Position numbers and translations under genes: made by a program
Shown: positions 6,714 through 14,865 of the stretch, piece by piece
Numbering within the stretch: the stretch's first letter is position 1
Layout: each line of letters begins with the position of its first letter
Source: a virus
Strand: one strand, 5' to 3'
Virus record (IMG/VR): IMGVR_UViG_3300036715_001452
Span: 1 to 45,646 of that record
Length of the DNA stretch: 45,646 nucleotides
The notes under the pieces: generated by a model
Database searches by the model: none
The model's input: only the letters and a program-made list of their open reading frames with translations
Told to the model about the DNA's origin: nothing

Positions 6714-6837
6714 GCGCACGTGCGCCTGAATACAGACAACCTAGCTAGCCCCTCCAACTAATTATTACTAATAGTAACTGTGGTGTTGCTGTTGCTGCTG
6801 TGGTTGAAATTGCTGGTCAGAGCGGTATCAGTGGTAT

Positions 6838-6880
6838 GTTTCACACCCGCATTAATATATAATAATGCGGGTGTATAATT
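6838..6880. repeat. Dispersed palindrome, copy 5
   Basis: Core 6844-6873: CACCCGCATTAATAT mirrored by ATAATAATGCGGGTG, then TATAAT directly after the right arm (6874-6879). It is the last copy before the rightward unit, 150 bases ahead of the first start codon at 7031, so it is the best-placed candidate signal for late transcription. Confidence 0.95.
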
Positions 6881-7030
6881 TGCCGTCGCTGAGCTAACTA
6901 TTGCTGTTACTTGCTGCTTGCAACAGCGCGCGTGGAGGCTCTCCGCCTCCGCCGGGGCTCAGTTATGTGATTGCTTTTCGATTGCTCTTGCGCTACAGTC
7001 ACCCCACTAGCAAACAACTGGAGCACCCCC

Positions 7031-7390
7031 ATGGCAGAGCGCCCCAACGTCCGACTGACTTTCACCCACGACGCAATGATCGACCTGATCATCCAGGAGC
7101 CAACCGTCACTTCAGCTGAGTTGGCTGAAATCTTCGGCTTCAGCCCCTCTTGGATTTGCCGTATTGTGGCCGCCGACAGCTTCAAAGCTCGCCTTGAGCA
7201 GCGCCGTAGCAAATTGGTGGACCCAATCCTGGCCCGCAGTCTCAATGACCGCTTCCGCTCTGTTGCTGTGCGCAGCATGGAAGTCCTCGAACAGCGGCTC
7301 CAGGGGGAAGATGCCTCCACTCAGCTGGCTGTCGAAGCCCTCGAAGTCGCCACCAAGGGTTTGGGCGTAATTGGCCATGCTGCAGTCTGA
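7031..7390 (+). CDS. Small-terminase-like HTH protein, first paralogue (119 aa)
   Basis: ATG 7031 follows GGAG at a good distance; an in-frame ATG at 6971 lacks such a site. Residues about 10-45 read H-D-A-M-I-D-L-I-I-Q-E-P-T-V-T-S-A-E-L-A and then F-G-F-S-P-S-W-I, a helix-turn-helix. A helical C-terminal part follows. The next gene aligns with it across this whole region (M-V-D-L-I-L, A-Q-L-A, S-W-L, L-A-x-x-F), so the two are tandem paralogues. Their place directly before the large terminase suggests a small terminase or packaging regulator. Confidence 0.75.
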   Translation: MAERPNVRLTFTHDAMIDLIIQEPTVTSAELAEIFGFSPSWICRIVAADSFKARLEQRRSKLVDPILARSLNDRFRSVAVRSMEVLEQRLQGEDASTQLAVEALEVATKGLGVIGHAAV

Positions 7391-8054
7391 TTCAACTATT
7401 GTCTCTTCGGAGACGGAAGCCAACTTGCTGGCCGCTTTGGTGCGGGAGTCTGCCACAGCCAGCAAACCGTCAGTTAGTAAGCCTTTTGCTACATCCACTT
7501 CTGCTGTTTCTGTCTCCCAGCAGAAAGAAGGCTCAGTTTCGCTGACGGCGACTTCCGCGCCCCTTTTGCCGGTTGTCGGCAAGCACAACTACTCTCACCA
7601 GCGGATGGTTGACTTGATTCTTGAACGGCCTGACTACAGCTACGCGCAGCTCGCGGCCCACTTCGAACGTCCCCAGAGTTGGCTGTCTTCTGTCCTGGCC
7701 AGCGAGGGCTTCCAGCAGTGCCTCGACCCTGTTCGCCATCAGGTTGCTGACCCCCGCCTCAGTGCCACATTGCGTGAGCGCTTCCAAGCTCTCGCCATCT
7801 CTACCACCAACGTCCTGATGAATCGCATGGACAATCCTGATGTTGGGGACTTCGTGCTGGTGAAGTCCAGTGAAATCGCCATCAAGGCCTTGGGCATGGG
7901 CCAAAAGGGTGTAGAGCAGCCAGCAGCTCCTTCTGCACCACCTCCGACCTCGGATCAGTTGGCTGCAAAAATCCTGGCAATGATGGACAAGCAAGCTTCC
8001 GGCAACACAATCGACGCTGAAATTGTGGAAGTAAAGGAGCAATCAAGTGGCTGA
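7377..8054 (+). CDS. Small-terminase-like HTH protein, second paralogue (225 aa)
   Basis: ATG 7377 overlaps the end of the previous gene by 14 bases; a TTG at 7371 is an alternative. Residues about 1-65 are low-complexity Ser/Ala/Thr. Residues about 70-165 match the 119-aa protein, with an HTH (S-Y-A-Q-L-A-A-H-F-E-R-P-Q-S-W-L) and a conserved helical tail (K-S-S-E-I-A-I-K-A-L-G-M-G). A Pro/Ala linker and a last acidic helix complete it. A small terminase would bind the packaging site and feed DNA to the large subunit encoded downstream. One paralogue may recognise the site and the other regulate. Confidence 0.75.
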   Translation: MLQSDSTIVSSETEANLLAALVRESATASKPSVSKPFATSTSAVSVSQQKEGSVSLTATSAPLLPVVGKHNYSHQRMVDLILERPDYSYAQLAAHFERPQSWLSSVLASEGFQQCLDPVRHQVADPRLSATLRERFQALAISTTNVLMNRMDNPDVGDFVLVKSSEIAIKALGMGQKGVEQPAAPSAPPPTSDQLAAKILAMMDKQASGNTIDAEIVEVKEQSSG

Positions 8055-8220
8055 GATTGTTAAGTTGGCTACTGCTTCCACAGAATCTACCTCTGAGCGA
8101 CTGATTGATGAACTTCGCGCTGTCATCATGAAGCCTGAATATGATATGACAGCCATCGCAACAGTACTTGGGGTACTTGTGATGCTTCAGCACGAATTTC
8201 TTGAGCGCAACTCTGCCTGA
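8047..8220 (+). CDS. Small helical protein before the terminase (57 aa)
   Basis: A GTG start at 8047 has AAGGAG seven bases upstream, overlaps the end of the second HTH gene, and its TGA shares bases with the terminase ATG (TGATG). The product starts MAEIVKLATASTESTSERL and has one hydrophobic stretch (T-A-I-A-T-V-L-G-V-L-V-M-L-Q), too short and mixed to call a membrane segment with confidence. The start and stop overlaps make it very likely translated. Function unknown; a terminase accessory peptide is possible. Confidence 0.7.
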   Translation: MAEIVKLATASTESTSERLIDELRAVIMKPEYDMTAIATVLGVLVMLQHEFLERNSA

Positions 8221-9686
8221 TGGCCACTAAACTGACCGCAAAGCTCATTGAGGGCTTTGCGATGATCTACCTCCGTAGTGGCTTCGATGACCCCAAGCCT
8301 ACTCCGCAATTTCATCGCGAAGCCTGGGCTCTCTACAGCAGCGAAGTCGAAAAGGCCTGCACCATAGCCCCCCGCGGCCACGCCAAAAGCAGTGCCCTCA
8401 CACACGTCTACACGCTGGCGACAGTTCTTTTCCGTGTGGAATCCTACGTCATCGTCATCAGCACCAACGAAGAACTAGCAATCGAACACTTGGGAGACAT
8501 CACCCGCGAGCTGGTCGAGAACGAAGACCTCATCAGGAACTTCCAGATCGTTGGCTTTGAAACTCAGTCGAAAACTGAAATCATAGTTAACTTTGCCGAC
8601 GGCGAGCAGTTCCGTATTCTGGCGCGCGGCAGTGGGCAGAAGCTACGGGGCCGCAAGTGGAGAGGGCGTCGTCCTGGGCTTATTGTCTGCGACGATTTGG
8701 AAGACGACGAGCAGGTGGAAAGTAAGGACCGTCGGGATAAGTTCCGTCGCTGGTTCAACCGTGCAGCTATTCCGGCACTTCGACGTGGGGGCAAGATTCG
8801 AGTCCATGGCACAGTCTTGCATGAAGATTCATTGTTGGCCCGCTTCCGCAAGAACCGCGAATGGCATGTTCTCTTCTACCGAGCCCACAAGTCGTTTGAT
8901 GACTTCAGCGAAATCCTCTGGCCACAGCAGTTTACGGAAACAACTCTGCGGGCTATTCGTCAGCGGTTCATTGAGGACTTTGACTCCAATGGCTACAGCC
9001 AAGAGTATCTCAACGATCCCTTTGACAATACGGAAGCCTACCTCAAGAAGCCCTGGTTCCTGGAGATGGACGACAGTGACTTCGAACTGCCGAAGCGAAT
9101 TGGCGTAGGAGTTGACTTTGCTGTCTCAAAGGCTGACAGAGCCAACCGCACCAGCTTTACTGTAGGTGGAACTGATGTTAACAACATGCTGCACATCTTC
9201 GGTCAGCGTGTTGACAGGTGGGACTCCGAAGAAATCATTGACCAGATGTTCGAGATTCAGGATATCTACGATCCTGAATGCTTCTTTGTGGAAGATGGGG
9301 TGATTTGGAAAACACTTGAACCAACATTGAACAAGGAAATGCGTAAGCGTCGGGTGTTTCTGATGTGCATTCCCCTTGCATCATCAAAGGACAAGGCAGT
9401 TCGAGGGCGCAGCTTGCAGAAGCGCATGAAGAGCAACGGCTGCAAGTTCGACAAGCAGGGCATCTGGTATCCTTCCTATGAGGCCGAGCTTCTGCGCTTT
9501 ACTGGCTATGCTGAAGCTGTGGCTGATGACCAATTTGACTCCACTGCCATCCTCAGTCGTGGCGTTGACAACTGGCCGGAGAATGATGAAGATGACTTCG
9601 CAACTGAAGATGAGCTGTCGTTCCGGGAACAGGCTCGCCTCGCTGAACATGCAAACGACGGCAGAGATGCTGTAACCGGATATTGA
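8220..9686 (+). CDS. terL: Terminase large subunit (488 aa)
   Basis: This is the packaging motor ATPase and nuclease that cuts concatemeric DNA and pumps it through the portal. Residues 50-57 (A-P-R-G-H-A-K-S) are the variant Walker A typical of terminases. Residues 154-162 (L-I-V-C-D-D-L-E-D) are Walker B with the catalytic acidic residue. An RNase-H-like nuclease domain starts near G-V-G-V-D-F (Asp 299), with further acidic residues at the end of the domain. The length is normal for the family. It is translationally coupled to the 57-aa gene and followed five bases later by the portal gene. Confidence 0.95.
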   Translation: MATKLTAKLIEGFAMIYLRSGFDDPKPTPQFHREAWALYSSEVEKACTIAPRGHAKSSALTHVYTLATVLFRVESYVIVISTNEELAIEHLGDITRELVENEDLIRNFQIVGFETQSKTEIIVNFADGEQFRILARGSGQKLRGRKWRGRRPGLIVCDDLEDDEQVESKDRRDKFRRWFNRAAIPALRRGGKIRVHGTVLHEDSLLARFRKNREWHVLFYRAHKSFDDFSEILWPQQFTETTLRAIRQRFIEDFDSNGYSQEYLNDPFDNTEAYLKKPWFLEMDDSDFELPKRIGVGVDFAVSKADRANRTSFTVGGTDVNNMLHIFGQRVDRWDSEEIIDQMFEIQDIYDPECFFVEDGVIWKTLEPTLNKEMRKRRVFLMCIPLASSKDKAVRGRSLQKRMKSNGCKFDKQGIWYPSYEAELLRFTGYAEAVADDQFDSTAILSRGVDNWPENDEDDFATEDELSFREQARLAEHANDGRDAVTGY

Positions 9687-9690
9687 CTAT

Positions 9691-11913
9691 ATGGCTGATC
9701 AAAACCAACAAATCCTGCTGAGCCAGCCCCCGAAAACGAAGCTGAAGCTCGAAGACATTGTGAAGATGCCGAATGTGGCGGAGAAGCTGAAAAAGGAAGA
9801 ACTGCTGTGGTATGGTATGCAGGCAGTTGATGGCTACAACGCTGACCTGAGCACCAGGACAGATTGGGAAGTTCGTCATGCAGCTGCGCTGAAGATTGCA
9901 ATGCAGTACTCAGAGAAGAAAAGTTTCCCCTGGGTTGGTGCCAGCAATGTGAAATTTCCGCTGGTGACGATTGCCTGCCTGCAGTTTCTGGCACGCATTG
10001 CTCCGCTGACGCAAGGGCGGGATCTGGTGAAGGTCGAGGCTTGGGGAGCTGACCCTGAAGGGAAAAAGAAACAGCGCAGCGACCGCATCAGCAACCATAT
10101 GTCCTATCAGTTGCTGCAAGAGAATCGCAATTGGGTCGATGAAGATGAGACAGCAAAGTTCAGCGCAGCTTTGCTGGGTTGTGCAGTCAAGAAAACCTTC
10201 TACGATGGCGTAGAGGGCATCAACCGCAGCGAGTATCTCCCTCTGCAAGACTTTGTGGTGGATTACTTCTGCAAAGACCTTGACCGCACACCACGTGCCA
10301 GCCACAAAATGGTACGCTTCCACAATCAGATCACAGAAAACGTGCGTCGTGGGCTGTACTGTGAAATGTGGGATGAGCCTTTGCAGCGCCCAACACAATC
10401 ACTAAGTGTTCCTGGTGTGCTGAAGACAGCTCAGGAAGAGGCGACTGGTGTGCGTCGTGCAGGTAACGACGGGCTGTTCCCTTATGAGCTGATTGAGCAG
10501 CACACCTGGCTGGACTTGGATGGCGATGGCTATGCAGAGCCGTACATCATGATCGTTCGGCTGGACACCAAGCAGCCCCTGCGGATTGTTGCCAAGTTCT
10601 TCGATGAAGGTGACGTCATTCGGCTGCACGATGTTGTGGTGCGGCAGTTGGAAGCAGCTGCTCGGGAAGAGAAGGATGTCAAAAAAGCCAGTGCACTGGA
10701 AAAGCAGGCACAAGAGCTGGACAAGTCGAAGGACAACAAAATCCTTCGCATTATCCCACAAACGACCTTTACCAGGTTTGGGTTTCTGCCTTCACCTGAC
10801 GGCAGTTTCTATGGCTGGGGCTTCGGGGCCCTGCTCGGCCCGACGAATGCTGCAGTTGATACGATCATCAATCAGATCATCAACGCAGGGACTCTGGCAA
10901 CGACCGCTGGCGGCTTCCTTGGCCGTGGTGTGAAGATCAAGAGCGGCAAACAGACCTTCGATCCGTTTGAGTGGAAGCCTGTTGACGGCGCTGGCGATGA
11001 CTTGCGCAAGAACATTGTGCAGCTTCCAGTTAACACCCCACCTGACATCATGTTTCAGGTGCTCAACCTGCTGATTAGCTACGGCGAAAAGCTCGGCAGC
11101 TCCACTGATGCCATGACTGGTGTGAGCCCAGGTCAGAACACTCCCGCTGAAACCTCTCGCAATACCCTTGAGCAGGGCATGATGCTCTTCAGTGGCATCT
11201 ACAAGCGGATGCATCGTGCGCAAGCTCGTGAGTTCGAGAAGATGTACCAACTCAACCGCTGGTATATCAAGCAGCATCCGCAGTTTGAGCAACTGGTCGC
11301 CGGGGATGGGGCACTGTTTGCTCGGGATGACTACGACAGCAACAACTATCGGATTTTTCCTGCGGCTGATCCCATTGCGGTATCGCCTGCCCAAAAGCAG
11401 CAACGGGCAAAGGCTGTGTTTGATATTGCAACAGCTTCGCCACAGATGTTTGACCTCTACGTGGTGAAGAAGCGGTTGCTGGATGCAATGGATGTTGAGG
11501 GCATTGAAGAGCTGCTGCCTGACCCCAAAGGCCCCAAGGCCATTGCTCCGATCCTCAATCCGAAGGTGGAGCTGGAGAAAGCCAAGCAGGCGTCTACAGA
11601 GCGTATGCACTTGGACAGTCACCAATTGGGCATGGCCGAGTTGCAGGCACAGATTGTGCTCAACGATGCAAAGATCAGCGAACTTCAGGCAAAGTCCCAA
11701 AAGGAACTGGCCGAAGCAAAGGGTGTCGGCGACGGGCATCAGATTGCTTTGCTTGAAGCCCAAATAGGTGCGGCGAAAGCCCACAGAGAGGGACTGCTGA
11801 AGGTGCTCGACCTCCTTCATAAGTCTCATGAAGCAAACCTGGACAGAACGTCCAAACAACCTGGAGAAGGAATAAAAAATGACAGTACGACAAAGCCAGC
11901 AGCCAACGGCTGA
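9691..11913 (+). CDS. Portal protein (740 aa)
   Basis: Position directly after the large terminase, the length and the domain pattern support a portal, the dodecameric ring through which DNA enters and leaves the head. Recognisable blocks are F-P-W-V-G-A-S-N-V-K-F-P-L at about 75-90, a long middle domain with D-L-D-G-D-G-Y-A-E-P-Y-I, the glycine-rich G-A-L-L-G-P-T-N-A-A-V-D, and T-G-V-S-P-G-Q-N-T-P-A-E-T-S with a following helix. The C-terminal 150 residues are a long helical region, as in the barrel of podovirus portals. The ribosome binding site is weak and the gene is probably coupled to the terminase. Confidence 0.9.
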   Translation: MADQNQQILLSQPPKTKLKLEDIVKMPNVAEKLKKEELLWYGMQAVDGYNADLSTRTDWEVRHAAALKIAMQYSEKKSFPWVGASNVKFPLVTIACLQFLARIAPLTQGRDLVKVEAWGADPEGKKKQRSDRISNHMSYQLLQENRNWVDEDETAKFSAALLGCAVKKTFYDGVEGINRSEYLPLQDFVVDYFCKDLDRTPRASHKMVRFHNQITENVRRGLYCEMWDEPLQRPTQSLSVPGVLKTAQEEATGVRRAGNDGLFPYELIEQHTWLDLDGDGYAEPYIMIVRLDTKQPLRIVAKFFDEGDVIRLHDVVVRQLEAAAREEKDVKKASALEKQAQELDKSKDNKILRIIPQTTFTRFGFLPSPDGSFYGWGFGALLGPTNAAVDTIINQIINAGTLATTAGGFLGRGVKIKSGKQTFDPFEWKPVDGAGDDLRKNIVQLPVNTPPDIMFQVLNLLISYGEKLGSSTDAMTGVSPGQNTPAETSRNTLEQGMMLFSGIYKRMHRAQAREFEKMYQLNRWYIKQHPQFEQLVAGDGALFARDDYDSNNYRIFPAADPIAVSPAQKQQRAKAVFDIATASPQMFDLYVVKKRLLDAMDVEGIEELLPDPKGPKAIAPILNPKVELEKAKQASTERMHLDSHQLGMAELQAQIVLNDAKISELQAKSQKELAEAKGVGDGHQIALLEAQIGAAKAHREGLLKVLDLLHKSHEANLDRTSKQPGEGIKNDSTTKPAANG

Positions 11914-12154
11914 GGACTGGGATCAGTGGCTTGCTAATCCGGTGACACAGGCTTTTCTGGCAGAGCTGGAAGAGCAGGTCGAGGATACAAAAGCAGCTTG
12001 GGCTGGGCAGCAGTATGTGGGGGCAACGAATGAGGATACCCTGCGTATGACACTGAGTGCCTTGTCACAAGTTGACTATGCACAGCGGCTGATTGAGGGG
12101 CTGGAAAGCCGGAAGATTGTGGATGAACCTGCAGGAGAAGAAAATCATGAGTGA
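11879..12154 (+). CDS. Small helical protein after the portal (91 aa)
   Basis: ATG 11879 follows CTGGAGAAGGAATAAAA, a strong site lying inside the end of the portal gene, and overlaps that gene by 35 bases. The protein is largely helical and acidic (W-L-A-N-P-V-T-Q-A-F-L-A-E-L-E-E-Q-V-E-D), without cysteines or membrane segments. Small genes at this spot in related phages have no agreed role. A portal accessory or structural role is only suggested by position. Confidence 0.75.
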   Translation: MTVRQSQQPTAEDWDQWLANPVTQAFLAELEEQVEDTKAAWAGQQYVGATNEDTLRMTLSALSQVDYAQRLIEGLESRKIVDEPAGEENHE

Positions 12155-12530
12155 CCTGACACTTGAGCGCCAAAAAGGTTGGCGTGCCGACAAGGGCCCA
12201 CAAGCAGCCAACAAAAGTGGCTTCCGTGCAACTGGCCACCGCTTGCTGTTGCTGGGGCAGCAAACGGAAGAATACGAAACCTCTGCTGGTGGTATTGTCC
12301 TGCCACAGAAGACGCAGGAAAAGGAACAGCAGCATCAAGTCTGGGCCACAGTGATTGAAATCGGACATGATGCTTGGTGCGACAAGTCCACAGATTTCTG
12401 TGCCGTCGGCGACAAGGTGCTTGTTGGTCAGTATACCGGCAAATTCCACACCAGCCCACTCGACGGTAAAACCTATCGTTTCATCCAAGACTTGGATGTG
12501 CTCACCCCCCTGGCGACTGTGACAGCCTAG
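12147..12530 (+). CDS. GroES-like co-chaperonin (127 aa)
   Basis: ATG 12147 (ATGA-type overlap with the previous gene) is preferred over an in-frame GTG or ATG further upstream because GCAGGAGAAG precedes it. Residues about 25-125 follow the chaperonin-10 pattern: R-L-L-L-L as first strand, then T-S-A-G-G-I-V-L-P-Q-K as the mobile-loop-like segment, G-D-K-V-L-V-G-Q-Y-T-G as the core signature, and a C-terminal strand. Such proteins, like T4 gp31, partner host GroEL to fold the major capsid protein. The gene lies four genes ahead of the capsid gene, which fits. The mobile loop is degenerate, so specificity is uncertain. Confidence 0.75.
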   Translation: MSDLTLERQKGWRADKGPQAANKSGFRATGHRLLLLGQQTEEYETSAGGIVLPQKTQEKEQQHQVWATVIEIGHDAWCDKSTDFCAVGDKVLVGQYTGKFHTSPLDGKTYRFIQDLDVLTPLATVTA

Positions 12531-12532
12531 GG

Positions 12533-12576
12533 TATTTCACACCCGCATTATTATATAATAATGCGGGTGCATAATC
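12533..12576. repeat. Dispersed palindrome, copy 6
   Basis: Core 12540-12569: CACCCGCATTATTAT mirrored by ATAATAATGCGGGTG. It starts 5 bases after the stop of the GroES-like gene and ends about 25 bases before the scaffold start. The core is fully symmetric with TATAAT on both strands. Confidence 0.95.
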
Positions 12577-12597
12577 ATTAGTAAACTGAGGATCAAA

Positions 12598-13575
12598 ATG
12601 CCTGCACCCACCACCCCCACACAACGCTCAGCAGCCGAAATTGAAGCTGAACTGGAGTCAATTGACAACTCGCTCCGGCAAAAAACTGTTGCGGAGGTTC
12701 AGCAGCTCGACGACGGCACCAACAAACCAGCTGACCAGCAATCTTCTGGCACCTCCAACGAGCGCAACTTCGAATATGAAGCCGGTCGCCGTGGCTGGAA
12801 GCCTGAAGCCGACTACAAGGGCCCTGCCGGCACTTGGGTTGACGCCAAAACCTTTGTGGAGCGTGGTGATCGCTTTGCCGATAAGCAGGCAAAAGAAATC
12901 TCGAAGCTGCGGGCCCAAGTCGATGCCTTTGACGGCACCCGTGCCCAGTTCTTGAAGTTCTTCAAGCAGGAAATCGACAAACGCGACCGCGAACATGCTG
13001 AAGCTCTGCAGTCCTTGCGTGTGCAGCGATCCTCAGCTCAGGCTGATGGTGACCATGAACGTGTGGTGGAGATTGAAGATCGCATCACTGCTACCGAAGC
13101 TCAGCGTCAAGCTCTCAAGAAAGAAGGCGAAGAGCTGGTGAAGGAAAAGCCAGCTGAAGAACCTCCTGAAGGCGAGCTCAAGGTCCCAGGCAAAGGCAGC
13201 AACCCTGTTCTTGATGATTGGGTAGAGGAGGGCAACCAGTGGGTGTATGATGATGCCGTCTTGGCGGATCACTTCATCCAAGTTGGCCGCATCCTGCGGA
13301 AGGGTGGAGAGCAAGCCATTGGTCGGGCCTTTCTGGAAATTGCCAAGAAGCAGGTCATGGAGGACTTCCCACGCCGCTTCAAGACAAGTTCAGGCCCTCG
13401 CAATGCCACTTCCGAATCCGGCGGTCAGTCCAATGCTGGCTCTTCTTCGAAGGGTAGCTATAATGGAAAAACGGAACACGACCTTCCCAAGGCAGATCTG
13501 GAGCTAATGCGCCAGTTCGTTGCAGAAGGTCTGTACACCAAAGAGACATTCCTGAAGTCGTACTTCTCCAGATAA
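12598..13575 (+). CDS. Scaffold-like protein (325 aa)
   Basis: ATG 12598 follows GAGGATCAAA. The sequence is acidic, low in aromatic residues and mostly helical, with a coiled-coil stretch at about 100-190 (K-E-I-S-K-L-R-A-Q-V and R-I-T-A-T-E-A-Q-R-Q-A-L-K-K-E-G). Two conserved-looking islands stand out, G-R-R-G-W-K-P-E-A-D-Y near 62-72 and W-V-E-E-G-N-Q-W-V-Y-D-D. A Ser/Gly-rich linker leads to a short C-terminal helix, the usual site of capsid contact in scaffolds. Position between portal and capsid supports scaffold. Confidence 0.75.
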   Translation: MPAPTTPTQRSAAEIEAELESIDNSLRQKTVAEVQQLDDGTNKPADQQSSGTSNERNFEYEAGRRGWKPEADYKGPAGTWVDAKTFVERGDRFADKQAKEISKLRAQVDAFDGTRAQFLKFFKQEIDKRDREHAEALQSLRVQRSSAQADGDHERVVEIEDRITATEAQRQALKKEGEELVKEKPAEEPPEGELKVPGKGSNPVLDDWVEEGNQWVYDDAVLADHFIQVGRILRKGGEQAIGRAFLEIAKKQVMEDFPRRFKTSSGPRNATSESGGQSNAGSSSKGSYNGKTEHDLPKADLELMRQFVAEGLYTKETFLKSYFSR

Positions 13576-13590
13576 CCAGAGGTCAAAATC

Positions 13591-14205
13591 ATGGCAACAG
13601 TTAACAATTCTCAAAACACCCCTGCTCAACAACCTGCAAAGGACGCACCTGTGACTGCTGATGCTACAAAAGTCCCCTCTCCTGCGGCCCAACGGCCTGA
13701 GGAAATGGATCGCTTTGCTTTGGCTGTCCGTGCTCGTGAAGCCGCCCGCGCCAAGGAAGCCGCAGAACGTACTGGTACTGCCAAACGTGAACGCGAGCCT
13801 GATCTCGGTGGCTTGGTGTTGAAGCTCTCTGTCGTTGGCACAATCCCTGGGCATCAGATGTACTGGGCCAATGACGAAAAGGGTGAAATTGAGGAACTCA
13901 TTTACCAAGGGTTTGATTTCGTGGAACCTGGCGAAGTTCGCCGTGCAGCTAACTTGGTTGGTGATTCCGACCTGTCGAACCGCATCAGCCGCTATGTCGG
14001 CACACGCGATGATGGCTCTCCCCTGCGTGCCTATCTGCTCAAGTGTCCAGACGAACTCTGGAATGAGCGTCAAGCCGCCAAGCAATACCAGGCCTCTGCC
14101 TGGGATGAGCAAATCCGCAATGGTCGGATGAAGCCAACGGATAAAACACAGTACATCCCCAAAGGTGTTTCCAATCACTTGGAAACTCGAATGGGCGAAG
14201 TTTAA
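13591..14205 (+). CDS. Structural-region protein, unknown (204 aa)
   Basis: ATG 13591 has AGAGGTCAAAATC upstream. Residues 1-70 are disordered and rich in Ala, Glu and Arg (an A-R-A-K-E-A-A-E-R repeat-like helix). Residues 75-160 form a compact domain starting L-V-L-K-L-S-V-V-G-T-I-P-G-H-Q-M-Y-W-A-N-D and containing Y-V-G-T-R-D-D-G-S-P-L-R-A-Y-L-L-K. The product is probably a minor head protein or capsid-assembly partner because it lies between the scaffold and decoration genes. No family recognised. Confidence 0.7.
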   Translation: MATVNNSQNTPAQQPAKDAPVTADATKVPSPAAQRPEEMDRFALAVRAREAARAKEAAERTGTAKREREPDLGGLVLKLSVVGTIPGHQMYWANDEKGEIEELIYQGFDFVEPGEVRRAANLVGDSDLSNRISRYVGTRDDGSPLRAYLLKCPDELWNERQAAKQYQASAWDEQIRNGRMKPTDKTQYIPKGVSNHLETRMGEV

Positions 14206-14235
14206 GCTCAACATTGTTTTTGAAAGGAAGCTGTA

Positions 14236-14841
14236 ATGGCTAACGTAAATCAGCCGAAAGGGTTTGTCCCTTCGCGCTATCTGAATGCCAACCCCTACAC
14301 GGGCGCATTCAACACGTACTGCATTCCGTCGTCTGATGGCAGTCAGTTCAACGTGGGTGATCCAGTGAAAGCTGCTGCTGGCTGTGACGCCAACGGTATC
14401 CCCTACGTGCAGAAGGCTGCTGGTACTGACACAGTACGTGGTGTGGTTGTGGGCTATCTGCCTGCAGGTTTGAACAACCCCTCCCTGGTTGGTGTGAACT
14501 TGGATTTAACACTCCAGAACATCCCCGCTACGAAGACCAAGGCCTACTACGTGGCTGTGGCAGATGATCCAAGCTTGCTGTTCGAAGTGCAGGATGACGG
14601 CCTGACAGCCTTTAGCACTGCCTGGGCCAACAAGAACGCTTCGTTCACTGTCGCCAACCCTACATCACCTGCACAGAACTCTGCTTCTGTGCTGGCGACT
14701 GGCACCATTGCCGCAACCTCGACCCTGAATCTGAAGATCATCGGCATGATTCAGAAGCCCAACAACCAGCAAGCCCTCAATGCTCTGTGGCTCGTGAAGT
14801 GGAATGCTCACGAACTCAACGGCTTAGTTGCTGGCGTCTAA
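14236..14841 (+). CDS. Capsid decoration-like protein (201 aa)
   Basis: ATG 14236 follows GAAAGGAAGCTGTA. The opening pattern, N-x-P-K-G-F-V-P-S-R-Y then P-Y-T-G-A-F-N-T-Y and I-P-S-S-D-G-S-Q-F-N-V-G-D-P-V, is typical of small beta-rich proteins encoded just before the major capsid gene in many tailed phages. The middle contains R-G-V-V-V-G-Y-L-P. Known relatives are virion proteins, probably cementing or decorating the head. There is no signal peptide. The product is likely abundant, as the strong ribosome binding site matches that of the capsid gene. Confidence 0.75.
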   Translation: MANVNQPKGFVPSRYLNANPYTGAFNTYCIPSSDGSQFNVGDPVKAAAGCDANGIPYVQKAAGTDTVRGVVVGYLPAGLNNPSLVGVNLDLTLQNIPATKTKAYYVAVADDPSLLFEVQDDGLTAFSTAWANKNASFTVANPTSPAQNSASVLATGTIAATSTLNLKIIGMIQKPNNQQALNALWLVKWNAHELNGLVAGV

Positions 14842-14865
14842 TCGAACTCTGAAAGGAATTGAATC

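Larger units (their letters stand above)
5337..7030. other. Divergent gene-free region, candidate origin and control region (1.7 kb)
   Basis: No open frame here has a ribosome binding site plus protein-like composition. The region holds three copies of the dispersed palindrome (6162-6201, 6332-6367, 6838-6880), a 16-bp AT palindrome with AT-rich flanks (6137-6152), a G-rich tract (5983-6007), an 8-bp inverted repeat rich in CG steps (6686-6713), alternating purine-pyrimidine CG tracts near 5628-5640, and many scattered GCTGTTGCT-like words at 6540-6570, 6783-6800 and 6900-6925. Both transcription units start from it. Such features fit a control region and replication origin, but none is diagnostic. 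Confidence 0.6.

Noticed and set aside
6444-6757. Open frames of 72-78 codons in the divergent region
   Set aside because: They have no ribosome binding site, low-complexity Ala/Gln/Arg sequence and conflicting strands; composition is that of the surrounding CTG-rich DNA.
6804-6831. Plus-strand promoter TTGAAA with 16-bp spacer and TATCAG before the rightward unit
   Set aside because: The -10 match is only 4 of 6, and it is no better than several other chance pairs in this region.
10792-11859. A 355-codon minus-strand frame opposite the portal gene
   Set aside because: It is the antisense shadow of the portal gene; there is no ribosome binding site and the residue pattern is not protein-like.
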